A stretch of 64,000 nt of DNA from Argopecten irradians (lineage: Eukaryota; Mollusca; Bivalvia; Pectinida; Pectinidae), in contig NC_091138.1 of NCBI RefSeq assembly GCF_041381155.1, forward strand, positions 19,655,255 through 19,719,254, written 5' to 3'. Below the pieces are notes generated by a model that saw only the letters and a program-made list of their open reading frames with translations, was not told the origin of the DNA and made no database searches. Position numbers and translations under genes: made by a program. Positions within the stretch are counted from its first letter, which is position 1; the number at the start of each line of letters is the position of its first letter. Shown here in pieces: positions 37,161 to 49,100 of the stretch.

Positions 37161-38177
37161 TATCATAATATTGACTCTGTTGTATTTCAACGACATCAAA
37201 TGTGATTGAGGAAAGCAGTTCAAGTCAATTTATAATTGGACAAGTCCGCAAAAAGTTTTAAATATTAAAAAAAAAATGTTATGAGTTTATGCTTTTTGTT
37301 TTGTAGGCAGTGCAGAATATTTGGTTGTCGTTGTCTAGTACTTTGTAGTCAAGATTCAATATTTTATAGTCGTTAACCAGACAAAAAATACATAGAATGT
37401 TTTTAAGATAATCCAGCTTTATTTCTTATGCATATATTTCAAAAAATAAAGTCAACAAATTTGGTTTAATAACGAAAACAAATATACAAATTAGCTACAT
37501 CTCTGCTCCTCAACATAATGTAAATGGTATATTTTGATGATGATATTCCTGCTGATTTATTAACGGACAAGCTTAATAAATATCGTGTCATAAATAAGAT
37601 ATATTTACCCTGGTAAATCCATTTTAACTCTACACTTGTTGTTTGACAACTGAGGATGATACATACATGAACAGTCAAGGAAAGTCCTAGGGGAATAGTT
37701 TAAAAGATGAACTAGCAACAAATTTTGTTGATAAGTTGTTCGTTATGGATTACCAATAGAATTTGAGAAATATCTATTCTTGAATTTCCAATATGTAGAC
37801 ATGAAAAAGTTAAAAATTTCCTAACATTAAGTTTGCTTAGGTTAAAACATCCTAATATTCAATTTACTTAACTATAAGTGAACAAAGAAAACGTACATAG
37901 GTGGCATTTGAGAAAGATCCGCAACAAACTAGAAATAGTGACAATAAACATAATACCTAAAAGTTTTAGTATTAAAAATCAGCAGGAATACCTTTTCAAA
38001 AGTTACCAGTAAAACAACTATTCTTTTTTGCAAATATAAAAACTTATAAAATATCTAATCTTAAAACTTTAATATATACATTTATATACTTATAAAATAA
38101 ATTGCATACATATATGCATTCTCTATATATGATTGACTATCACAAATGCATTCTAAATACAATGACGAGCAACTATT
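37161..38177. other. Non-coding stretch
   Basis: AT-rich intergenic DNA with no supported exon or repeat. Confidence 0.4.
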
Positions 38178-38323
38178 ATAATGTACTGACTCTATATAAT
38201 GTATTTGACACAATTATCATGTATTTGACACCACTACATGTACCATAATGCACTGACCTTATATAATGTATTTGACACAACTATCATAATGCACAGACTT
38301 TATACGATTTATTTGACACAATT
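38178..38323. repeat. Imperfect tandem repeat with TATTTGACACAA
   Basis: Three to four diverged units of ATAATGTATTTGACACAA and CATAATGCACTGAC words. Confidence 0.5.
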
Positions 38324-39285
38324 TGTATCATGAACACTAAGAATGAAAAATGAGGTAAGTATTTATTGGGTTCAAAAATATATGAAAAATAAAGACATGA
38401 AGCATTTTTGTCTTGTACTGTCCAAACTCGTTATCTCAAAATTCAACGGACCAACGAAAATAATTCGACTCAATCGGAATTCGACTCAAACGAATTGTCA
38501 CAAGGTTTGATCAGAACGTCGTTTTTAACGTCCTTATCTTATGACTACATGTATTACTGCCGGGTACATGTCTATTACCGTGATCAGTATCTAATGTAAT
38601 AAAAAAGGGAGGTGGATGCTTACACAATATATATTTATCAATTATGATAGAATGTTCTGACTAACAAAATGCAGCAATGAACAATGATTGTATTTCATTT
38701 ACAAGATATTTTATGACAAATATGGATTTCTGCATGAACTTCATCAAAAAGTACAGTAATATTGTTATGGCTTATCCAAGTAAGGGGACTCGCTGTTATC
38801 ACTCAACTGTAACAATACTACAACGATCCGGAATATACATGATGCTGAACACTCACAAAATGACAGGTACCTAATTATTCAGTAACTAGATATGAACTCT
38901 ACACAAGATTTCCATAACATATAAGGAAGACTTACTGATATCCTTGTGTATTGCTTGATATATTCTCAGATTACTGATACCATGATACATTTATAAAGAC
39001 ATTTATTGTTCTCAGATTACGTATACCACGATACATCCATATAGACATATTCTATCACAGAAGACTACCTTGCCTTTATGAACAAATGAGCTCCAAACAC
39101 ACAGAGAAAAGACTTGCTTCTGCCATGCAAAAACTAATTATTCAAATTAAATGATGTTTAATGGAAATGTGAAAAACAATAAAGTCAAATCACTAGAATA
39201 AATTACTGGAGTATTATTAACGGAAATTTTATCATTACCTCAAAACAGTAGCATAAACATTCGTTTCTCTGTCAAAAGAGAATCA
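38324..39285. other. Non-coding stretch
   Basis: No supported gene; short open frames lack splice context or similarity. A short near-repeat CTCAGATTAC...ATACCA(C/T)GATACAT occurs at about 38968 and 39011. Confidence 0.4.
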
Positions 39286-39673
39286 TTAAAGATGCTCCAC
39301 CGCTGACAGAGCATAAACGATGCTCATCACTTGAACAATAATTGGTTTTAAATCGTGTATATATATATATGTCTATATTTAACACAACAAATAATATAAA
39401 ATAATTTATTTTGCTTTTGTTGCATGCACATTCAGTATTTCATTCCATATAGGACATAGGCCTAGTGTCATGAATTTTTTTCTGGATGCAATCGAAAAAA
39501 TCGTAATTATTTTTAATGTTTTTATCTTGAAGTAAAATTAGAAGATCAAACTTTTCAATGGTGGCAGTGGTGCAAAATAAGTAACTTTTGTAACTGAAGA
39601 AAAATACTCAATCGTCAGCTCCTAGTTTTTGATAGAGAAACAATATCATTTGTCAGCAGTGGAGCATCTTTAA
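39286..39673 (+). mobile_element. TTAA-flanked MITE, copy 5
   Basis: Starts TTAAAGATGCTCCACCGCTG and ends CAGTGGAGCATCTTTAA; 388 bp, slightly longer than other copies because of small insertions. Lies in the 3' flank of the FYVE/ARM gene. Confidence 0.85.
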
Positions 39674-40181
39674 TATCACAAAGTTAAAGAGCATGCCCAA
39701 TGTCTTTTTATGATTCAAGATTAAGTAAAATATCTTAATGTAAATCAGGAAAAGCAGGAAATAAGTATTGCACATTATTAATGTATACTTCAAAGTTAAA
39801 AATGAAAACATCATTGCACTTAACAAACAAATCTTCATGAACAGAAACTCAGTAAAATGGTACAACCTCCTCTAAAAATAATGGGAATGCTTACTGTTAA
39901 AACAAGAAATAAAAAATATTCAGAAAATTGCACTTCAAAAACAATCTATTACATAGTATGACTGTAAAATAAAGCATTTCTGCCAACACAATGTCAATAC
40001 CTTTAGATTCAGCAGTTATATTGTATATGTGGTCAAACTTGATAAAAGTCTATATATAGATTAAAGCCACTGGTCAGCATAGATTAGTACAAGACACTGG
40101 ACATTGAGGCAACTTCTATTCAGCAGAGTACAGGCTAGCCATGAGCCATGATATATGTTTCAGCCTTAACCCCATCACCGG

Positions 40182-43100
40182 TCAGTGGTAATGACCAGAC
40201 GAGCGCGGAGTACAAGAAGATTTCTCAGGAGCATCAGCCAGTAGGGAGGTCTCTATAGCCTTGGTCAGACCTGGCAGCTTTGCAACTCCTTCCAATAGCT
40301 CCTCGGCACCATTTCTGGTGACAGAGATAGAATTGTTATGACACAAGGAGTCTAAATAAAACAAGAGGCCCAAGAGCCTTAACGGTCATCTGACTACTTT
40401 GGCAATAGTCATAAAGGTAATTAATTAGATATGGTGTCATGGAAGCCATCTTTGGGATCAACGAGAGATGTAACAACACTTTGTCAAGATCATATCTGAC
40501 AGGATCATTTCAGGCAGGTTTTAGCCAAATCGCACTGGTACAACTTGAGAAGTTCAAAATGTGTTTTCCCGATGGCGGCTGAGGCGGCCATCTTGGAATT
40601 CAGATTGACCCTAATAATAACAACGCTTTTTCAGGACCATCTCAGGATCATTTTAGGCAAGTTTGAGTCAAATATCACCGGTATAACTGTAGAACAAGTT
40701 TCAAAATGTATTTTCAAGATAAGCGGCTGTGCAATACTTTGTCAGGAACATGTCAGGATCATTTCATGCAAGTTTTAGTTAAATCGCACTACATGAACTA
40801 GAGAAGAAGTTCAAAAATGTGTTTTCAAGATGACTGCTGTGGCGGTCATCTTGGATTTCGGATCGACCCGAAAAATAATAAGGACATAGTCATTCAGATC
40901 CACTGCCAATGGAGATATCAAAGCTGAAGTAAGTTTGATTGTGGAGACTTATGTGTATGAAAAAAACCCAGGAAAAAGGAAGTTGAGCTAAAGAAAGATG
41001 GAAAATAATTCAAGTAGAGCGGGGCTGCAATTGTTGAATCAGGTATACAGCCTTGACATTTATATTAGACTATATACACAAAGATGGGTGGAGTTTTGCA
41101 AAGTAACATTTACCATTTACCATGATATTTACAGCAATGTTTCCATGGTAATGGAAAAACTGCAAAAAATGAAACCCTAAAAATAGCAAAAGGTACTACT
41201 AGACCATACAAGAGATCCCAGAGGGTTCTTGGCGCCGACCAAAGAATGATCTGGGTCTGACAATGGAAAGAGGGATCTTTTCCCTGCTTTTCAAACTTTT
41301 TCAAACACACTATATATAAAATTTGAGACAGATCGCTATAGTACTTTCTAAGAAATAGCGATAACAAACTTCAACTATCAAAATCCAAGATGGCCACCTG
41401 TTGGCCATCTTGTTCACCGATCGGTCCCAAAATGCAATATGCACAACAAGGTTCCTAGGGGAACCTGTATATGAAATTTGAGAAAGATCACTTCAGTACT
41501 TTTTGAGAAATAGCGGTAACAAACTTCAGCTATCAAAATCCAAGACGGCCGCCTGTCGGCCATCTTGTTCACCGATTGGTCCCAAAATGCAATATGCACA
41601 ACAAGGGTCCTAGGGAAACCTGTATATGAAATTTGAGAAAGATCCCTTTAGCACTTTTTGAGAAATAGCGGTAACAAACTTCAACTATCAAAATCCAAGA
41701 TGGCCGCCTGTCGGCCATCTTGTTCACCGATCGGTCCCAAAATGCAATATGCACAACTAGGGTCCTAGGGGAACCTGTATAGGAAATTTGTGAAAGATCC
41801 CTTCAGCACTTTTTGAGAAATAGCGGTAACAAACTTCAACTATCAAAATCCAAGATGGCCGCCTGTCGACCATCTTGTTCACCGATTGGTCCCAAAATGC
41901 AATATGCACAACTAGGGTCCTAGGGGAACCTGTATATGGAATTTGAGAGAAATCCCTTCAGCACTTTTTGAGAAATAGCGGTAACAAACTTCAACTATCA
42001 AAATCCAAGATGGCCGCCTGTCGGCCATCTTGTTCACCGATCGGTCCCAAAATGCAATATGCACAACTAGGGTCCTAGGGGAACCTGTATAGGAAATTTT
42101 AGAAAGATCCCTTCAGCACTTTTTGAGAAATAGCGGTAACAAACTTCAACTATCAAAATCCAAGATGGCCGCCTGTCGACCATCTTGTTCACCGATTGGT
42201 CCCAAAATGCAATATGCACAACTAGGGTCCTAGGGGAACCTGTATATGGAATTTGAGAGAAATCCCTTCTGCACTTTTTGAGAAATAGCGGTAACAAACT
42301 TCAACTATCAAAATCCAAGATGGCCGACTGTCGGCCATCTTGTTGACCGATCGGTCCCAAAATGCAATATGCACAACTAGGGTCCTAGGGGAACCTACAT
42401 ATGAAATTTGAGAAAGATCCTTTCAGCACTTTCTGAGGAATAGCGGTAACAAGAATTGTTAACGGACGGACGGAAGGACGGAAGGACAGACGGACGATGG
42501 ACCACGGACAAAAGGCGATTTGAATAGCCCACCATCTGATGATGGTGGGCTAAAAAAGAATGTGTCTATGAAGTTTCGTGGAAATATCTCTGCTGGTTTT
42601 AGAGTTATGCTCTGGAAATGAACCTGCTACAAAAATATGATATTTTCAGCAATGTTTCTATGGTTACAGAAAAAAGCACAAAAAGTGAAAACCTAAAAAT
42701 AGCAAAAGGCACTACTAGACCATAAGAACAATGTGTCTATGAAGTTTCGTGGAAATATCTCTTCTGGTTTTACAGATATGCTCCGGAAACAAACCTGGTA
42801 CAAAATATGATATTTTCAGCAATGTTTCCATGGTTACGGAAAAAATGCAAAAAATAAAAACCTAAAAACATTTGTTTAGGGGCACAATTACTTATATCCA
42901 CACAATCACTTGTATTCACACAATCACTTGTATTCACACAATCAATAATTGATACTAAAGTAAAGGTTCATGGTTGCTTTTGGATTTCGGTGGTACTATG
43001 TAAATAAAGGGCGATAATTCCATTAAGGGAGACAACTTTATCATCTAAAGGAGATAACTTAATCAATGAAGACATCTCATACCTGGTAAGTTCTTCTGTT

Positions 43101-46100
43101 GTAGTTTTTGGTCGATGAGATAACAAATGCAGAGTGGCCCTTATACCATGCATTCTTGAAACATGATCACTGGATTTGAGACATTTAAACACAATAACAG
43201 TTAGGTACTTCATCTGCAAAAAAAAAAGAGAGAGAAAGTTTGAAGTAAATTTCTCATCTTATATTCCGTCTTTGCATATTACAGAGTTATCTGCTCTTGC
43301 GGGTAGGTATTCATTAGGACGTCATCATTTTGAGAGCAAATTTCATGTCGTTTTATCTCTAACGCTACAGAACTTAGATGTTCTGTTGCAATATAAATAC
43401 TTGGTATGCATATAGAAATAGAATGACCAAATTTATCTTTATGTAAAAATATCAAATTAAATCTAGAGTACTGTAAACCAACTCTCTTTGTGGATGTTTA
43501 TCTCTGCTACTTGATATAAACATCACATCAATTATTCAATCAAGCGAGGTATTACCATGAAATGTTTATAAATCTGTGAACACTAATCTTCGTAAACTTG
43601 TATCAAATGGCAATCGTGAAATTTATTAGACGCGAAATACAGTTGGTTTACAGTTAAGTATTTATAAAAACTATTGAATCTAGATTCTTATATAACCTAT
43701 CTGCCCTGATACTACATATAAATAATATTAAGTTAGAAGTCCATCTGAAGCTTTTTTTAGATGATATTTCAATAGTATTTCTGTTAGTTTTATAAAAAAA
43801 ACACTCCCTAAATGAAGTAAAATATATTACCAATCTATCCGTGTTCTGTTCTAATTTAGCAAAGTTTGCAATGCCTCTAGCTAACTGTATAACAAGTTCC
43901 TTGTTTTTGACGCCAGATTTCAGCACTTCACACATACACTCCATAAGTTCCTGTAGGCCTCCCTGAGTAAAATCATCAATGATAGAATTATTATAAATGT
44001 CAATAGCAATAAAATAGTGTCATTGAATAAGGCACTTAATATTCAGTTCGTGCAACAAAAACACCAACATGACATAAGCTGACATTGAACAGTAACTTAC
44101 TCATCTGTACTATGAGATGCCACTATATGTAACATTTTATTCATATTACTGAACAAAAACAAACTAGAACTGTAAGCCAATGGCTACCCCTTATCTGCAA
44201 CCATTACAACCAAATAACATACTTTTGAAAGTAGGACCATTAAATTTGCCATCCCTGAAACATGCTCACCAATGATTTATAAACAAATTTTGTTTATGTT
44301 CATTATGACATTTCATTTGGTATCCATGGCAACTAAATGACATTGGATGTTTACTATTGTATAATTTGCCATCCTTTGATCAAAACTTCTATATAGAGTA
44401 CACAATCTAAATTGGATGGTAACAGTTATTGGAACATGTGATGTGTCAAATTATACAATACAAATGTACATCAATTCCCTTAGTTTTAATAAAATTGATA
44501 CAAATGCTAAAGAAAGCGATTTCACACAGAAAAATAATAAAACCTGACTAATGTGTAAAGTAACCAGGTTACCATGGTAAAAATATAAAACATCTCAACC
44601 TTACTTAAATTTACATCAATTTTTAAATTCATTTGTGTCTAGTAGGTGTCAGCAAAGAATAGAAAGCAAACATTTTTAACTCGGTGCCGTTCTTCGTCTA
44701 AGACTGTTTATTTTGATTTCTATATCTGTTTCAATTTCATACTCCTCATAAACAGTGTTTGAAATTAAAGCCTGTCCGTCTGCCCATGACCGACAACTTA
44801 ATAGTAGGACAGGCAATGTTTGCCATGCAACTGGTCCTTTGACCGGCAACTTTAGGTCGAGTTCTGATAGACTACTTAAGATATACAAAAACAAAAATAG
44901 CAGTAGCATTCCAATGTAGAAAGGTTGAAGATCAAATTGTACAAGACAGATTTTCGTAATATTCTGGTTTTCAGTCAACTTTGTTGAGAGCGGACCATAC
45001 TAAAACAGATAAATTTTGTATGTGGATATTTTTGTTAGCAAAATTATTAATTTGCTAGTATATAAACTACAAGAATGAATTGTAATTTTGTAAGGACCAG
45101 TAACTTTCAGTCAGGACCAGTAACTTTTAGGGTCAGTCGGTCCTTAAGACCAGCTGTAAAATGTCTTTAAGGGAGAACACTGCTCATAAAACCTACCTGG
45201 TCTTCTGCACTTGTTGCTAGGTTACCAATGATACAAGCACAATTCACCAAAACCTGATCATTATGGGGTTGACTCTTCATAACCTTCATTAAACTTCGTC
45301 CTGAGGTGAAATCCTCCTGTTCAATCAAAGTTGATATAAACTTTTATTGCAAATGTCACCTCAATACATGGCAAAACATTGTAAAAGATTGATACATAAA
45401 GAACAAAATATTTTGGAAGCTGGGTCCAGTTTCACCAACATTCCTTAACTTTAAGGAATATCCTTAACTTGAAGTATTCCATAGTAAAGCATTAAAGATG
45501 TTAGGAAAACTCCTTTAACATTTAACTTCTGTAATGCTTTCCTATGGAGAATTTCAAGTTAAGCAATATTGATGAAACTGGGCCCATGTGATTATGTTCT
45601 TTAGTTTGAGTAAGAGTTGGAGTCATTAAAAACATGTCAGGTTTTTAGAAAATTTGGAAGTACAATGTTAAGTTGGAGTATCCAATAGGCTGACATCATG
45701 TATATATACCTGTGAATAAGGATTTGTTTAGTAGCTTCAACGTTTTAATCATCAATGTACAAATTTGGCATTTATTGTGTGTACATGTAATATTGTATCA
45801 TAAATATTTTATATGAGCACCTTCAATATGTTGATATACATATATAAGTTTTGATAACAAGAAGAATCTTGAAAGATTTTAGATTTCTTTAATTATGTTA
45901 AGTCAGTATGTTAAGTAACCTGTATGATCCTATGCATGTGGAAGTTTGACCCAAGAGAGAGAAATGCCAGAACCTTCAGTGATACCTCCTGCATCTGTTA
46001 AAAAATATGACAGAGATGTCAGTGAATTCATCCTTAAAATGTTAGCATACACCTAGACAAATGACCTTCACTTTACACCAGTTTAAGTATATATAATTGT

Positions 46101-49100
46101 AGAACTCAATTTATAAATAGACATATACTTAAAGCAGGTAAATGATAAAGAGAATGGTCAGAAGAAGATATTTACCGGTATTATGGCTACTAGCAATTCA
46201 TGTTTGAAGAAATAACAAAACTTGTTTTTTTTTTAATTTAGTATATTTGTATGTGAGAAAAACTGTTGAACTCTCCGACTGGTAAAGACACATGTCCTTG
46301 AAGGATTCTAGGCTTCAGTTTCATTGAAGTTAACTCACCTGTTCATCGCTGGAGGCTGTGAGACAGAGAATATTGTATAGGACTTTGTGTTCACTCTCCA
46401 CGATACTTGAGTGAGTATTCTGGTTCTCAGCTATCATACCCAGTGTACTGACTGCTAGAAGTGCCACAGTGTATTTGTTATCAGGGCCGCACAACTTCAA
46501 CACTGGGTCTAAAACTCCATCTTTAACAACTGTATAAATCATTAAATACTCAGTAACAGTGCATTGGTATAATGTGTCCAGGTTTACTCATATTATTATA
46601 TATAACCATTATATAATATATTTGTCATTGACGACATTATTCTGTTTATCAAGTTATAGACTGAAAAATAGCAGTTTAATGAACACAAATCTTCGGCTCT
46701 CAGGCCCCGATTTCTCGAAACAAAATTAACAACTTACCAGTAAGTCAAAACTTAAAGATGCTCCACCGCTGACAAATGGTATTTTTTCACTATCAAAAAC
46801 AGGAGCAGACGATTTTGTATTTTTTCTTCAGTTACAAAAGTTACTTACTCTACACCATTACCACCATTGAAAAGTTTGAACTTCTAATTTTACTTCAAGT
46901 TAAAAATATTGAAAATAATTAATTGCATCCCGAAAAAATTCCGTGCCAGTCTATTTCTTATATAGAATGAAGTATTGATTGTGCATGCACCAAAGGCAAA
47001 ATAAATTATTTAATGTTATTTTTTGTGTTAATTAGCATATATATACACAATTAAACACCAATTATTATTCAAATGATGAATATCATGTATGCTCTGTCGG
47101 CGGTGGAGCATCTCTAAGTTATTTCTATTATGCAATCTATGTTAATAATTTTGTCTTAATTTCATTTTTGACTTAAGTTTGTTTCGAGAAATTGGGGCCG
47201 GAAGACAAAAAAAATTTACGGCGATTTAAAGAAAGAAGTTTTGAAACAGGTCAGGATGGAGTCAGTGTGTACTAACACAAAATGTTTTGTTGTTATTTTC
47301 TGAGTTAAGTTTAAGAATTGAACTACTAGTATTATATTTTCTACCTTTCTATAGAGATATGGTCTTACCTCTGGCTCTCAGCTCTGGTGATTTACAGAAT
47401 ATCATGAGGGCACTAATACCGTCTTGTTTCATCTGGTCATCATCGCTGTTTGGCCTCATCAGTATACTGGAAATAAGGGGATATAACTGCATTTAAATAC
47501 TACTTAAGTCAATTATGCTACAAAAACACAGCTCAAATTAAACCAAGTTTTCCTATTTGGTTCCATATTTTAAATGGTTATCATTAAAAGCAAACAAAGC
47601 ACATAAGTGATTGGTTTCTGTGCATCGACAAACAAAAAGTTGCCTTGGCATAAAGATAACCCTGGTGTAAACAATTCTCAACTTCCAACATTAATATTGA
47701 GGTAATAAATGAATAAAATGACAATGTGATTCAGATGCATGCCTAAAAATAATAAAAGTTTCCGACCACTCTTCCTTTTAAACAAATGTTTCAACCAGAT
47801 TTTCCATCTGGGATAAAATCTCACAAGAAATAGAACTAACCTGCGAATCGCGCAGACGACACCGATTTCTACCAGTATGGTGTGTAGCGGGTGATGCATG
47901 GCCAACTGATGGAGCCCGCTCATCACACATTTCTGTAAAAATAGGGTAGAGCAATTATACAATATATCTCATAGCACATTGATGTAAACACAAGGGTCAC
48001 AGTGAAGCAATAAAAAGATATAACTCATAGAACATTTATACAGTCATCACAATCAACAATGGATCAATTCAACAATGAGGATGACTTTAGATTCTTAAAA
48101 ATAAATAATCGCACCAAAATTACTTTAATTAAACAAAATATACAAAAACAATATGTTTTTTTGTCAAATCCTGATTCCTACTAAAATCAGCACTATCCTG
48201 TGAAACCTTTAAGCCACTGTTAGATCACATGCAGTTCCTATCCATGTTATCCTACACTTGAAAACAAATATAAGCAATAACATTAAACTGCCGTAAGTAA
48301 TACAAACTTTACCATATATAGAGCACATGGTACCTACCGCAAGTGCATCATTTTCAATTCTTGCTAATGCCACCATAGTCTGCAAACCTCCAAGCTCTAC
48401 AACCTTATAAAGAGAAAATGCATACCCAAATATCTCAATAATAATCAGCAGCATATATCCTTTTTTGGTAGGAAATCCCAGGTTTATACTTTCAAGACTG
48501 GTTTATTTTCAACCCTGTCTTATTTTTGAAGTCATTTATCCTGTAAGGTATGATAGGCTTGCTTTCGAATATTCAAACTAAAACAAAATAAAGAAATAAA
48601 TAAACTACCTGTAAGTAAATGGACAAATTTGATAATTAATACAAATATGCACTTATCTATACATATGTATGTATCTTATATGTAACATCACCACTACAGA
48701 ACGTTATAATAATTTTTATTGACCACACATCAGGAAAAGTTGTCTTAGTTTTAGATAATTTCCTTAAAAGGAATCCAAGGCTTACTTTCAAGTACGGCCT
48801 ATTTTCAAAGTCCGCATATTTTTAAGATACAATATTAGTCTGTAAGAAATCCAAGACTTACTTTCAAGACCGTCTTATTTTCGATTCAGGCTTATTATCA
48901 AGATTTTAGGATATTATATTCGTGAACTGAGGTTTATTTTTATAGAGCTTTCAATGGTGAAGTAATAATGTGTTGAAAATGAAGAAGTTTTGATTTCAAG
49001 TTTGACTTGCATTATTAAGGATTATAGAGATGATTTCACAAGGTTCTATATATGCCAGTAAGTAGCTTAACTGTTGATTAAATAAAACATCTAACTTACC

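Larger units (their letters stand above)
40873..42871 (+). mobile_element. 'Pearl'-type element, family B, split by family C
   Basis: Left arm begins AAGGACATAGTCATTCAGAT and is shared, in reverse, with the element at 61498-62783. The ~170-bp core follows (ATGTTTCCATGGTAATGG, AAAATAGCAAAAGG, CTACTAGACCATA). Core sequence stops at about 41207, family C intervenes, and core sequence resumes at about 42557 (GTGTCTATGAAGTTTCGTGG) for two more units. The right-end hairpin seen in the other copy is absent here. Confidence 0.75.

Noticed and set aside
41414-42297. Repeated 61-residue minus-strand open frames (MHIAFWDQSVNKMADRRPSW type)
   Set aside because: They are translations of the 155-bp tandem core, whose period is not a multiple of three; no evidence of protein coding.
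41340-42450. Possible CRISPR-like array
   Set aside because: Contiguous 155-bp tandem units without spacers in a eukaryotic intron; this is the core of a transposable element.
44676-44978. 100-residue minus-strand open frame in the FYVE/ARM gene
   Set aside because: It lies in an intron between exons that join in phase without it, and shows no domain.
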